From assembly GCF_009389715.1 (NCBI RefSeq), contig NC_052401.1:1910843-1974842 (forward strand): 64,000 nt of DNA. Reading direction: 5' to 3'. Of this stretch, positions 34,290-45,290 are shown one piece after another. The translations under genes and the position numbers were made by a program. The notes below the pieces were generated by a model that saw nothing but the letters and a program-made list of their open reading frames with translations, made no database searches and had not been told where the DNA came from. Origin of the DNA: Phoenix dactylifera. Its lineage: Eukaryota; Streptophyta; Magnoliopsida; Arecales; Arecaceae. The first letter of the stretch is position 1, and each line of letters opens with the position of its first letter.

Positions 34290-34520
34290 ATAGGAGGATC
34301 GTAAGCGCACCGCCTCCGTCTCGAAGTGGCGGCCCATCCCGCCTGGCAGCCGGCGAGGGAGGGGAGCACGACGCAAGACGCGAAGACGCCCAAATCTCTT
34401 CGAGATGGTCAGAAACCCTAAGCTCGGGATTTGGGAAAGCGTAGAGGAAGCGGGACGAACGCGAGGGCAAAACAGGACGTCGGTCGAACTCGGCTGATCC
34501 AAAAAGTTGAGGACTGAAAT
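34290..34520. other. CpG-rich block of unknown nature
   Basis: This block is sharply GC- and CpG-richer than the surrounding DNA. On the minus strand it keeps short open frames in all three phases (for example 34470-34285), and a GT-rich downstream segment could be a donor. It resembles a first exon or CpG-island promoter, but no following exons can be recognised and I make no gene call. Confidence 0.35.
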
Positions 34521-34859
34521 ATAATAATTATTGTCTAGGATCTTGCATAAAATAATACCAAGCACTAATTTTAAACTAATCTCGTCAAGCGGCTTGCAGG
34601 TACTAGTTCAAAAATTGAAAGGATTTACTACAAATACCCCCCTGTCTTTGGAAGGTATTACCGTTAAGTGGCAGGCAGCGTGACCAAACAATGTTCAAAT
34701 ATGGTCAAGAACTTATTACATGATACCTATTTAACCATCTTAGAATGCGAAAAGATTACAAAAACACTCTATCAAATTTAGGCTATTTATATTTAGATCT
34801 AAATATTTAAAAATTTTAATTAACCACTAAAATTTTATTTTTTATTGTAATATAGCCTA

Positions 34860-35260
34860 GTCATCCATACGGATCTCAAAACACTCTATTCTCTGTCATC
34901 CATCTATCTGTATATATCTTAAAATGCTCAATGCTCTAGCATTCATCCACATACGTATATCTTAAAGCACTCTAAGCTCTATTATCTATCTACTTGCACA
35001 GATCCCAAAGCACTATGTTCTCTATCATTCATCCATCTGCACAGATCTCAAAAGAAATATATTCCCTATTATCCATCTACTTGCACAGATCTTAAAAGGC
35101 TCATCTTATATTATTCATTTGCCCCAGCACAAATCTCAAAGCATCCATCTTTATCACATCCGTCTGCATAGATCTCAAAGTGCTCTAACTTTTATCATCT
35201 AACCACCTGCAAGATTTCCAAAGGTCCCATCCTCCGCCATTCAGATCTCAAAGCGGCCCG
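34860..35260. repeat. Degenerate minisatellite, unit about 50 bp
   Basis: A motif of the form CATCCATCTRCACAGATCTCAAAG followed by CACTCTATGCTCTATCAT recurs about eight times with many changes. Similar wording occurs at about 53245-53330, nearly 18 kb away, suggesting a dispersed family. Confidence 0.65.
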
Positions 35261-36239
35261 TGTTTGCATGCAGCTCCCCCTCTTCAATTCATGTCAAGAG
35301 AAGAAATGCTTGCTAACTTATTAGAAATGACCGTTTTCAAATTTTATTAAAGTTTGATTATCAAATGACACTTACATGATAATATTTTGTAATGGAGATA
35401 GACAGTTAGGCCACATTGCAATAAATCTAAAGTTTGGCAACTAATTAACATTTCCTAAACTTTCGAAAACTAACCTAAATTTGAACGGGTGTTTCTGCAA
35501 TTTTTTCTAGATATCTGTTAAGCTAGGTACGAGGATTTACTGCCCATTAATTCCCCAATAGATGTAGAATATTGATGCCAATTAAAGTTTCACATGAGGA
35601 CTGGATTGCTTACGGACTTAGGTGCCTGAAGGTTAATGAACGGTTCACAAAATGTATTTTTTAAGGAGATACCATATCACATCAATTGCCTCCTTTCTCA
35701 TGCTTTCCCTCTTGGATCCATGGCCCGTGAGGACCCACCCTTCCAGCCTATTCGATAACTTGATACATTGCAATCGCATTCCAAATCTTTTTAGGGTATC
35801 CAAATCTTTGACTTCAGAGAGAGAATGGGCAATGAGCTAGAAGCCCAACCCTAGTATGTGGCATGGGCCACAACCTAATGTAGGTCCAAATCTGGCTAGA
35901 GTCGATTCATATGAGTCTAACTTAAACCCAACCTAGTCAGAAGGACTTGGGTCTGCTAGTTGACACCTTTCTGCCTAAACGCATTCTAGGGACAGGTTCC
36001 CAGCCCAAGGCAGAGAGGTGGCACTCCACTGTTATTATTAGAAGAAAAGGAAAGAACCATGTATATATATCCGTAATACTAACACATCAACAGAGTTTAC
36101 TGAGTGATTCAATGGATGATGGCATGAAATATATATTCACTTTCTACTAATATTTAAGCCACAATACATGGATGAGGCCCAACCTACGTATCACCATCTT
36201 CTAGGTTTCTTGGCAAACTCAATGTGGCCTAGGCTGAAT

Positions 36240-36695
36240 CCTCTAGGCCAAGAGAGGAGATGGGGATATCGGAGCTGATCATCCGCCCGTCTAGTCCACC
36301 ATCTTATTTGCATTTTTATTTTATTTTATTTCTGAGCTTGTTTGCATTTTATTGTTGTAGGATTTTATTTGTGTTATTTTGGGCTTTATTGGAAAATATT
36401 TTTGTGTTAAGAGTTTTATATTAATTGTCTTGTTTAGGCCCCTATAAATAGGAAACTCTCATTGTGATTAGGGTTTAATGAAGTGAATTAAGAATTTCTT
36501 CCCCCGCGTCTCTTCTCCTCTCTCTTTTCCCTCTCCTTCTTTCCTTCTTCTCCTTCTTCTTTCCCCCTTCCTCTCTTCTTCTCCTCCTTTCTTCCTTCCC
36601 CTTTCTCCTGTTTTCTCTGATCTATCACCACAACTGCCCTGTCCCGTCTCCGTTCTGCATCAACAACAGCCCTTTTCCGTCTCAGTTCGTTATCA
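36240..36695 (+). mobile_element. Probable LTR of a retrotransposon
   Basis: T-rich sequence leads to CCTATAAATAGG at about 36440-36451, a strong TATA box of the LTR kind, then an AGGGTTTAATGAAGTGAATT stretch and a pyrimidine-rich tract. At about 36690 TTATCATGGGGAGAGG resembles a decayed primer binding site (TGGTATCA-type). No gag or pol follows, so it is a solo or truncated LTR. Confidence 0.45.
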
Positions 36696-37057
36696 TGGGG
36701 AGAGGCTTATAGAATGCCAGGAAAAGGAGTGGAGTGCATATTCTTTGACAAAAAGGAACGCAAGAAGGTGGAAGCAGATTTGGTTTAAGAGAGCCGAATC
36801 TAGCGAGGCTTAACCCTTTTAATTGCTTTCCACCCATCAAGTAGGCAATGAACTTAGAGTAGGATAAGAAGCGATCTTTTGTCTCCCAATATCCCATAGC
36901 CAATCCTTATCTCCATTGTTGATGCTTAGAAAGCACTCACTAGCTAGTAGTCAGATGAGTGATCACAATGGAGGTAAATGGAAACCAAAAGGGACATAAA
37001 GTGGTTAGCTGAGATATGGAATAAAGCAATCTAATTTGGAAGACTTTTGTTTAGCCT

Positions 37058-37131
37058 GGATTTGCACTACTTATTTAGTCAAGTTGTGAACTATGGATTT
37101 GCACTACTTATTTAGTCAAGTTGTGAACTAT
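37058..37131. repeat. Perfect 37 bp tandem duplication
   Basis: The unit starting GGATTTGCACTACTTATTTA occupies 37058-37094 and is repeated exactly at 37095-37131. Exact identity implies a recent event or an assembly artefact. Confidence 0.9.
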
Positions 37132-38518
37132 TTGCAACCACATGAGAAGGATATGTACCATTGGCAAAGTGATCTAGTTTGATGCTAAAGTAAGTCTAGC
37201 CCCTATGTTTAACTTCTTCCACAATGGATAGATATGCAGGAGTTATTCAAATTTTCTTGCATCCTATCTCCTTGGTCTCATTAGTGACGTCCATGTTTGC
37301 CACCTCTGGGATTGGATGGTGGAAAGAAGGTAGGAGGGTGGGAAAGAAGGGTTGCCCTGCGATTTGACCATTGCTTTAAAAAAGATATCACGAGATGAGT
37401 GTAGCATAAAGCGTGGTGGATTTGTTGTTATCATCTTAATACTGCCGACCCCCGGACAGAGGAATGGAAGTGCATGGATTTGGTGGGGGCCGCAATTCTC
37501 CTCTCTTGTCTCTTGTCACAATTTTGCAGCAGAAATGGCTACGGATTGGTGCAATGGTGGTCTCATAATCTTAGATCATGAGCAGGAGAGGGGTTGGGAC
37601 TGTTGTTATGATTCATATGCGAGAATTGAAATGGTTGCAGCTATCTCATGTTTGAAAGCAACTGGGGATAAAAAAAAAACAAAGATTAGATCTTGATCGG
37701 ATAGAATGTCACCATGATTTGATTCGGCCAATCCCATGATATGATGTGCTCACAAAATATATATGAAAAAAAAACAAGCTAGCAATTATGATAACGCGTT
37801 AACAAAATAATTTAAATAGTGCAGATGAGCATAAAGATACGAGGAGGAAAACAAATATGCTGAGCTCCTAGCCATTTCTGCGGTTTGAACTATTGATTTA
37901 CGTAATTAGAAGTAACTAATTGGGTTTCAAATATCTCTATGGAATTGACCTCAATAGAGAACTGCTGAGGAACGACAGTAAGTGATTGACTTCAGTAGTT
38001 CCTCATAAAAAAATATTGACTTTAGAAATATGGTAATATGGAGAAGACAAATTGTTTGAAGTAAATAGAATCAGACAATTAGACTTCTTCCACCGCAGCA
38101 GCAAGAAGTTCCCATGGAGTAACAACACTTCTGCAAGAGAGCTCTTTTATGAAGTCACAATGCCAAAGAGCAACAACACTAGTTACAAATAGTTGACCCT
38201 CATTTCATGATCAGAAAGAGACACAATATAGATGTAATTAATTTGAAAACCACCAATGCTACAGCTTTCATGCATAAAGCCTTCCTATTTTTGCTCTTTC
38301 TTTGGCATGTTTGCCTCTCAGAATTTCTTTTTCGCCCACCTTTTTAACTTCCCCCTCATCAACCCCATCAAAAAAAAGATGAAAAGTGGAGAAAAATAAG
38401 CGGAACGTAATTAAACAGAACAAAACAAAAGATGGCACTTTTCTTCTTCAGTTCCTTCACACCATGAAGGCATGAAGCTTCCATTATCATTGTTTTCCTC
38501 TGGATGTCTCCAGCTATC

Positions 38519-41500
38519 TCAAACTTCGAGTAGATCACCATTCTCTTCAGCATCAAAACTCGCATGCACGCCATATAGAACATAAACAAGTACGGCAATC
38601 ACCGAGAAGAAGCCGAACCGTATATAGGATGGCCCTTCAAGAGAACCCAACAAGAACAAATTCAGGAATGCCGATATGGATGGTATCCAAGGCATCAATG
38701 GCACCCCCCAGAACTCTGGCTCTCGAGCCTGCGGCACGAGGACTTGGAAGGCATGTAGGACGGCGATGGCCGCCACGGCGCACCCACCAAGGAGAAGAAA
38801 CTTCGTCCTCCCGGGAGGAGCGCATCGCCATACAAGGGTGAAGGCAAGGGACGCAAAGGCGAAGCAGAGGAGAAATGAGACGGTGGGCCATGGGTTCGTG
38901 GATCCCACCACCACATAGCGCCGGTAGATCACGGCATTAGAAACCATGTAGAAGACGAAGAGGGTGCCGATGGACACGAGGTTGAGGAGGACGTCCAATT
39001 CAGTGATCAGAGCTATCGCAGCCGTCAACACCCCTGGAAGAGCCAAGAAGAAAGCTATTTAGCAGCAGAACTAAAGCAAAATTTGCTACATCCGACCGTT
39101 AGTGAAATTTTCAAATAGCCCCTTCACTATTCAAACATCAACATCCAGAGGCCAACTCGAGGACATTATTACCGTATACAAGCGATAGAGATTGAAGAAC
39201 AAGTGGACAGCACTTTCATAATGAATAATTATTTGGAAGTTACCCATAGCTTTCAACCTTCTTTTTTTTTTTGTTTTTTTTTGGGCACGCCATAGCTTTC
39301 ACCAAGCTGAATCCGGCAATAACAGTGCCATTCTTAAATCTCAAGTGATCAAATGTCTATAGGTAACATGATAAAAAATCCCAATTAGAACAAGTTTTTA
39401 TAAAAATACTAGCTTGTGCGTCTTCTTCTGTATCTAATAATTCATTTTTTTTTGTTAATTAGGAACCAAACAAAGTACATGCTGTCTTCAATTTCACCTG
39501 CCTCTTTCTACTAAATGATACGTAAAACTTACAGGATTTATGATCAGTAATTTCAATTCATTCATCTATTTAAGACCGTATTTACTTGCAGTATTTAGTA
39601 AATTAACAAAATTTAGAAAAACAGACCACAACCAAACTTGATCGTCACCATTTCCCAGCCCACATCCTAAATCCTGGAGCTTTTCACCTTATCCAGTTCA
39701 GCTAAACATAAAGAAAAAAAAAAAAGTTTCACCAGATTTTCTCCATCCCACCAAATTTAACACTAGACTCCAGGGACTGCTTTTTTTGAGTAAAAAAAGA
39801 GAGAGAGTATATTCATCGAAATTTAAAGCTTTGAAAAGAAAAAAGATTAAAAAAAAAAAAGAATTTTTTGCATGGATACCCTTCTAAATATCGGATTTTG
39901 TATGAATATCCTTACAAAATTAATATTTGCATATATATCTACGTAAAACTCCGTTATTGTACAGATGCCCCTAATATAACGATTATTCTAACGATGCTAA
40001 GAAAAATTAAATTTATATTAATTAAAAATAAAATAAAATTATAAAATTATACGATTGTCTCTGCCTTCTTTCGAGATCGTGATCTATTTGCAAGTTTGCC
40101 CATTAAGGATATTTTAGTTATTCTAATTTAAAACCGTTAATTTTTTAACATCGTTAGATAGAATGAATACATATGTAAAAATAAATATATATAAAAAAAA
40201 AGTAGGATAGCAAAATAAGTATTTGACAAGAGTATATCTGTAAATATTTATTAAAAAAAAAGGGTATTCATGTCAAATTTAATATTGAGGATGGTATTTA
40301 TGTAAAAAAATTCAAAAAAAACAGAGGTGTACCGAGAAAAGCGGAAGCGTTGACGGGCGTGGCGGTGGAAGGGTGGACCCGGGCGAGCCACGCTGGCACG
40401 ACGTTCGACCGTCCGATCACACACAGGTACCTCGCCTGCCCCAGCATCGACACCAGCAACGACGTCAGGATCCCGAACCCCGCCCCCGCCCCGATCGCGT
40501 TCGACACCAATCTCCAGCCGTCCGATTTCCTGAACGCCCCTGAGAACGGCGATTCCGTGTCTATCTGCAGCACGAAAAACACCGAGTTATGGCAAATATA
40601 CGCGCCTAAGATACCTGGGGCCCGCAGAATCGATCCAAATTCGGATATAAGAATGGATCGATTCGACGGCGGTGATTCAGAATGAAAGCACCGTGGGACC
40701 GCCGGCTTGACGGTCAGGATACGAGGCAGTAGAGAGGAGTCACAGGGGAGGTCCTCACAGCGTCATAGGGGACGAGCATGGCGAGGGAGGCAGCCATGAG
40801 GCAGTAGAGAAGAGTGACAAGGACGACCGAGCCCGATACGCCGATGGGGATGTCGCGGGTGGGGTTCTTCACCTCCTCCGCCATGGTGGACACGGCGTCG
40901 TAGCCGATGTAACTGAGGTAGACCATGGCCGCTCCGTTGAAGACCCCCGAGACGCCGTAGGGGAAGAACCCGCCGGGGTTCTTGGCCGGGTTCGCCGGCT
41001 GCGTGAAATTCTTCCAGTCCCCTCTCCAGAATCCCATCAGGATTATAAACAGGATGAAGGCTATGTGGATCGACGTCAGTACCAAGTTTAGAACCGAGCT
41101 TTCCTTCGTACTGCGATGCAGAACAAGTACGAGGATTCGTTGGACATAGAAAACAAGGAATGAAAACGAAAGAGATACTCGAAAGCAAAAAGAAAGAAAA
41201 TGGCAGTTTTATAGAAAAAGGAGCCACCTTGGAACAGAGAAGATTCGAAGGAAGGTAAAAAGAAACGCAGCATGTAATTAACTTGATTTGTTTTAATCGG
41301 AGTGGAAGAACAATTAAAAGAGATGCGAAACTAGGCGAGAACCATGAAATTTTTCAGAAAAAGGAGCCGTCTTTGAACCAAGGAGATCAGGGGAAGGTGA
41401 AGACACAAAGCTGCCAACTTTCGGGTTACTCAGTTTGTTGATCCCAGAGTGGAATAAAGATTTTGACTGTTTGAGCGAGAACGGGGAGGCCATCCAAGGT

Positions 41501-42951
41501 AAGAGAAAAGGTGAAAGATGAAGGGAATTTTGGATAGAAGGTAAAAGGATTGATTTGAAGACAGAAGAAACAAAGGAAAAATATGATGATTGGAAGCATG
41601 GAAAGGTGAAAGAAGAAAGCCCCACGCCATCCTTATGACAAGTGACAACTAGAACAGAGCTAACGATTGAGACAGGCAACCAATCTCTTGCTCTTCTTGT
41701 GTTAAAAAGCGACGGTGATTACCTGTAACAAATGCACACGGAGATGATCAAAACTATTGTCACCGCAAGGAGATCGATCTGGTTGAAGCCCTGGGGGAGG
41801 CCAGAGACAGTGATCCGCCATTGCGCCGCCGCGTCCTCACCGATTGCCGTCCCTAGATACGTTGTGAAGCTCCGCGCCACTGCCGCGTTGGAGAACACGT
41901 ATTCCATTATTAGATTCGCTCCTGTCAAATAGGCCGCAAATTCCCCTGAAAACAAAGAGACACAGAAATAAACAAATCAGAAGATTGTGCCAAATCCATT
42001 CTGGCTGGAGGACCCCATTCAATCATTTTAAACAGAGATGAGGGGAAAAAACAGAGATGTCGAAAACATAAAAAAGAAAATCTAGTAAAAAGAGCAAAAC
42101 CAAACGATATTAAATAAAAATTTTAGAAACAGTTCCAGTGGTTCAGATTGTTATGAAAAACTCAGATATTTTGCAACGAAAGCATTTAAAAACATCCAAT
42201 AAATAGCAAATTACACTGCGAAAGAGGCGAATGATATAGAAACGAAAGCAGAGCGTAACTATGAATGGGATCGCTTATTTGGAGAACAAATATAACTTGT
42301 TGAAACTTTAAAGAACCAGGTTGATCCCAGATTTCAGCAATGACTGCCGTTCTTCCTGGTTTTTGAGGGGGAAAAGGAAGATAAAAAACCGAAAAACTAG
42401 TTTTAAATCCTTTTTTTCCCGTTTAGAGTGAACTTAAAATCCCTTTTCTATCTTGTAAGCGGAAACAAAAGCCATTATTTAACTGTAAAAGAGATCTTTT
42501 TATAGATGGAGAGAGAGAGAGAGAGAGAGAGAGACGGACCGAATGTGACCCTGAGGTAGCTGAAGGCGCCGCCAGCGATGGGCATGTCGACAGCGAACTC
42601 GGTGTAGCAGAACGCTGACAGGAGGGCACAGAGCCCAGCAATGGCATAGGACACCACGACAGCGGGGCCGGCGTAGAGGCGGGCGGCGCGGCCGGTGGCT
42701 ACAAAAACCCCGGCGCCGACCATTCCCCCAAGCCCAAGCCCCACGAGGTCCGGCCACCGCAGAGCCCGCGCCATGTCCGGCCCTGACCGGGCCCGCACCC
42801 GGCTCATCTCCTCGTGCGTCGTCGTCACCGACCACGCACGCCGCCGCAGCCTCCAGGGCGTCTCCGCCAGGGCCCGCCTGTACGCCCTCGGACTCGCAAA
42901 CGACGACGCCGTCGCGGCGGCGCCGGAGGTGAAACCCGCTAACTTCTCCAT
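38519..42951 (-). CDS. Cationic amino acid transporter, CAT6/CAT7 type
   Basis: Five minus-strand exons join in frame: 42951-42540, 41945-41723, 41110-40759, 40564-40333, 39033-38519 (1734 nt, 577 aa). This is an APC-superfamily amino acid permease expected to import basic and neutral amino acids across a membrane. Family stretches in order include EEMSRVRARSG, LVGLGLGGMVGAGVFVATGR, CYTEFAVDMPIAGGAFSYLR, AAYLTGANLIMEYVFSNAAV, GVSGVFNGAAMVYLSYIGYD, SMLGQARYLCVIGRS, NASAFLG, LLNLVSIGTLFVFYMVSNAV and PEFWGVPLMPW. The length fits plant CATs (about 570-600 aa with 14 membrane spans). The frame is open upstream but has no ATG, so the start is 42951. Exon 1 is very GC-rich. The exon 1 donor (GTCCGT) abuts a (GA)n run, and intron 4 carries a MITE. 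No lesion is visible. Confidence 0.93.
39861..40313. mobile_element. MITE in intron 4 of the CAT gene
   Basis: The left end (GAATTTTTTGCATGGATACC onward) and the complement of the right end (GAATTTTTTTACATAAATAC onward) form imperfect terminal inverted repeats of about 50 bases. The element is 453 bp, AT-rich and non-coding. Its right end stops about 20 bases from the donor of exon 4 (40332). The superfamily is not clear from the ends. Confidence 0.65.
42509..42534. repeat. (GA)n microsatellite at a splice donor
   Basis: On the gene strand this is a (TC)n run that begins within the first six bases of intron 1 of the CAT gene, right after the GT at 42539-42538. Confidence 0.95.
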
Positions 42952-43984
42952 CTCTCTCTCAAAGAGAAGTGGGTATTGTGTGTGCTGCAAGAGAAAGACA
43001 GAGGGAGTGGGTGTTATAAAGCGTGAGGAGAGTGGGGTGGAGATAACGGCGAGAGAAAACGAGACGAAGAAGGAGGGGGAGCGAAACGGGCCAAAAGCTT
43101 GGTAAGTGGAGGACCAAAAGCTTGGTCGGGAGAAGAGAAGGTAGAGATTAATTATTTAATAAGTGGAGGACTGAATAGGAAAGGTAGTGATTAACTATTT
43201 GATGGAGAAGAGAAGGTAGATATCAATTATTTGATAAGTAGAGGACTGAATTGCAAACACAACAAAAATCTGACCTCCAAGGACATTTTTTTGACTCCCA
43301 AAATGCAACCACTAAGATTTGTGCATGGGATTGGTCTTTGTTGATTGGGTGGCTGAGAATTTGGTGTGTTGGTGATTGTCTTGGGAAAGAGGCGAAAGGT
43401 ATTCGAAGTGAAGAAATTTACTGGATAAAAACTTCACATGGGTGTAGTTTAAGGTTATAAATGTCTTCAAAATTATGACAATGGTACAGTGGATGTTGAT
43501 GGTGATCTGGATATGAGTACGAAGAGGTGATAATTGTATTTGGCTTTGGTTGATTCCATTGTTATTTGTTTCCTTTCAAGTGTTTTTCTTCCTAATTCTT
43601 GTTGCTGAGAATGCAGATACTGTAGTTGTGACCATACATTTTGTTATGAATAATTTGCAAGAGCTATCCATTAAGAATTCTAGATGCAAATGAAATTTAA
43701 TGGTACCTTTTATAATCTGGTTTCCATCCAAAAAAAGAATCTCAAGGAAAAGAAAATGTATTTTTGGTTGGTTGTAGTAATATAGTACAAATTTATGAGA
43801 TTTAATTCAATGGACAGAGCTACTATTTTAATAGAATAAATATAGCCAACATATTTGGAACAACTTATTCCTATCTCATATTGGAGTTAAGATGATTCAT
43901 CACCTCTATATACACATACATACATACATATATACATATATCTGTTTCATTATAAGTCGGATCTTAGCAAGATGATACTGGATA

Positions 43985-44600
43985 ATTACAACTGCAAATC
44001 TACTTATGTATAAAATAAATGCCTCGGTACTCTGCCTTATTCAGTCAATATCAAAAGATTTCAGTAAACTCCTATTTAATATACTTCTCTTGATTCTTTT
44101 TCTTAGCAACTATAAGATAAAATAAGTACTTTATATTATAATAGAGCAATCATACTGTTGTGTCAAGACACGCAAACACATATATATTTTTGTGCTAACA
44201 TCGAAAGCTTTCAGCAAACTCTTGTCCTTAATAGGCTTTTCTTGTCTCTTTTTCTTAGCAATCATAAGACAAAATGAGCACTTCAGATAACAATAGAGAT
44301 ATTTTATCATTGCATTGTATATGTGTGTGTATGTGTGTCGGAAAAGACCAATTAATTATTTGTCAGATCTTAATAGAACAATATTGAAAAAATGTAATTG
44401 CAAATCTACTTATTTGTAAAACAAATAGCTCAGTATCCTACCATGCTCGGCAAGCATAAAAATATTTTCAGCAAACTCCTATTCTAAGTAAGCTCTTTTT
44501 GGCTCTCTTCCTTAGCAACCATGAGATGGAAATGAGCTCTTTAGTCAGAATGAAGCAATTTGCCTATTGCATCACGGTATACTCTCAAAATTTGTATGAA
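43985..44600. repeat. Degenerate tandem repeat, three diverged copies
   Basis: A module containing TTTCAGCAAACTC, then TTTTTCTTAGCAA and ATAAGA, recurs near 44060, 44210 and 44465. A second shared module, TGCAAATCTACTTAT followed by GTAAAAC-like text, occurs near 43995 and 44400. Copies differ by many substitutions and small indels. Confidence 0.6.
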
Positions 44601-45029
44601 ACAGTTAATTGCTCATCTGAGAATACTATGATACCACTACACTGTATGTCCTCGACTTTCTTCATGAATATATAACTTGTAATTGTTCTACAAATTGATT
44701 ATAATTCCCTCTTTTTCAATGCTCCATCACATGAAAGAGAGTGCTGATCAAATTGTACTTTATTTATTGGTCTAAAAATAATAAATCCAATCATGGCAAT
44801 ATCACTATTGCAAGAATTTATTAGAATGTTTACTTATCAAATTTACCATATAATCAAAACCATCAACCATGTCCATCACCTCTTTCCAAAGAAAAGTGAA
44901 AACCACATGTACTACAGTTGCCTAAGTCGCACTTTTAAATCAGTCGAGTACATCCTCTTTTTGGGGCTCATGTGCTGTCAGCGAGAAAGTGACTTTAATT
45001 TACCCTGAGCTTAAAATTAACGGCTAAAG

Positions 45030-45290
45030 GCACCATCCGCGTGCCACTCCCCTCCAAGTCACGTGCACGTCACTCTCGGTCTCCGAGCCGTTGTTTTTGT
45101 CCGCTGGCACCCTCGCTCGACGTGGCGCAACGGAACGCGCGAGAACTTCGCGATACACGTGTCGCAATTCTTGTGGACGAGCTGCGGATGAGTACGGAGG
45201 GCGTGGGGAGCAGCAGAAAGCCCGGCGGCGGTGCGCGCAGGCGAAATAATTAGTAGAAAAAATCTCTCTCCAACCAGTAACGGAAGCTTG
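45030..45290. promoter_or_regulatory. GC-rich block with clustered ACGTG motifs
   Basis: Within this CpG-rich block are CACGTGCACGTCAC at about 45060-45073 and ACACGTGTCGC at about 45154-45164, both containing ABRE/G-box cores. Such clustering is typical of plant stress or abscisic acid responsive promoters. No gene is recognisable on either side, so the promoter idea is tentative. A 105-codon minus-strand frame crosses it and may be chance. Confidence 0.3.

Larger units (their letters stand above)
35261..38518. other. Gene-poor region with LTR-like segment
   Basis: Contains a probable LTR (about 36240-36695) and a perfect 37 bp tandem duplication (37058-37131). No gene is supported. The last part, next to 38519, should hold the 3' UTR of the transporter gene. 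Confidence 0.45.

Noticed and set aside
40763-41227. 154-codon minus-strand frame inside the CAT gene
   Set aside because: Off-frame shadow of CAT exon 3 with a His/Arg-rich nonsense translation.
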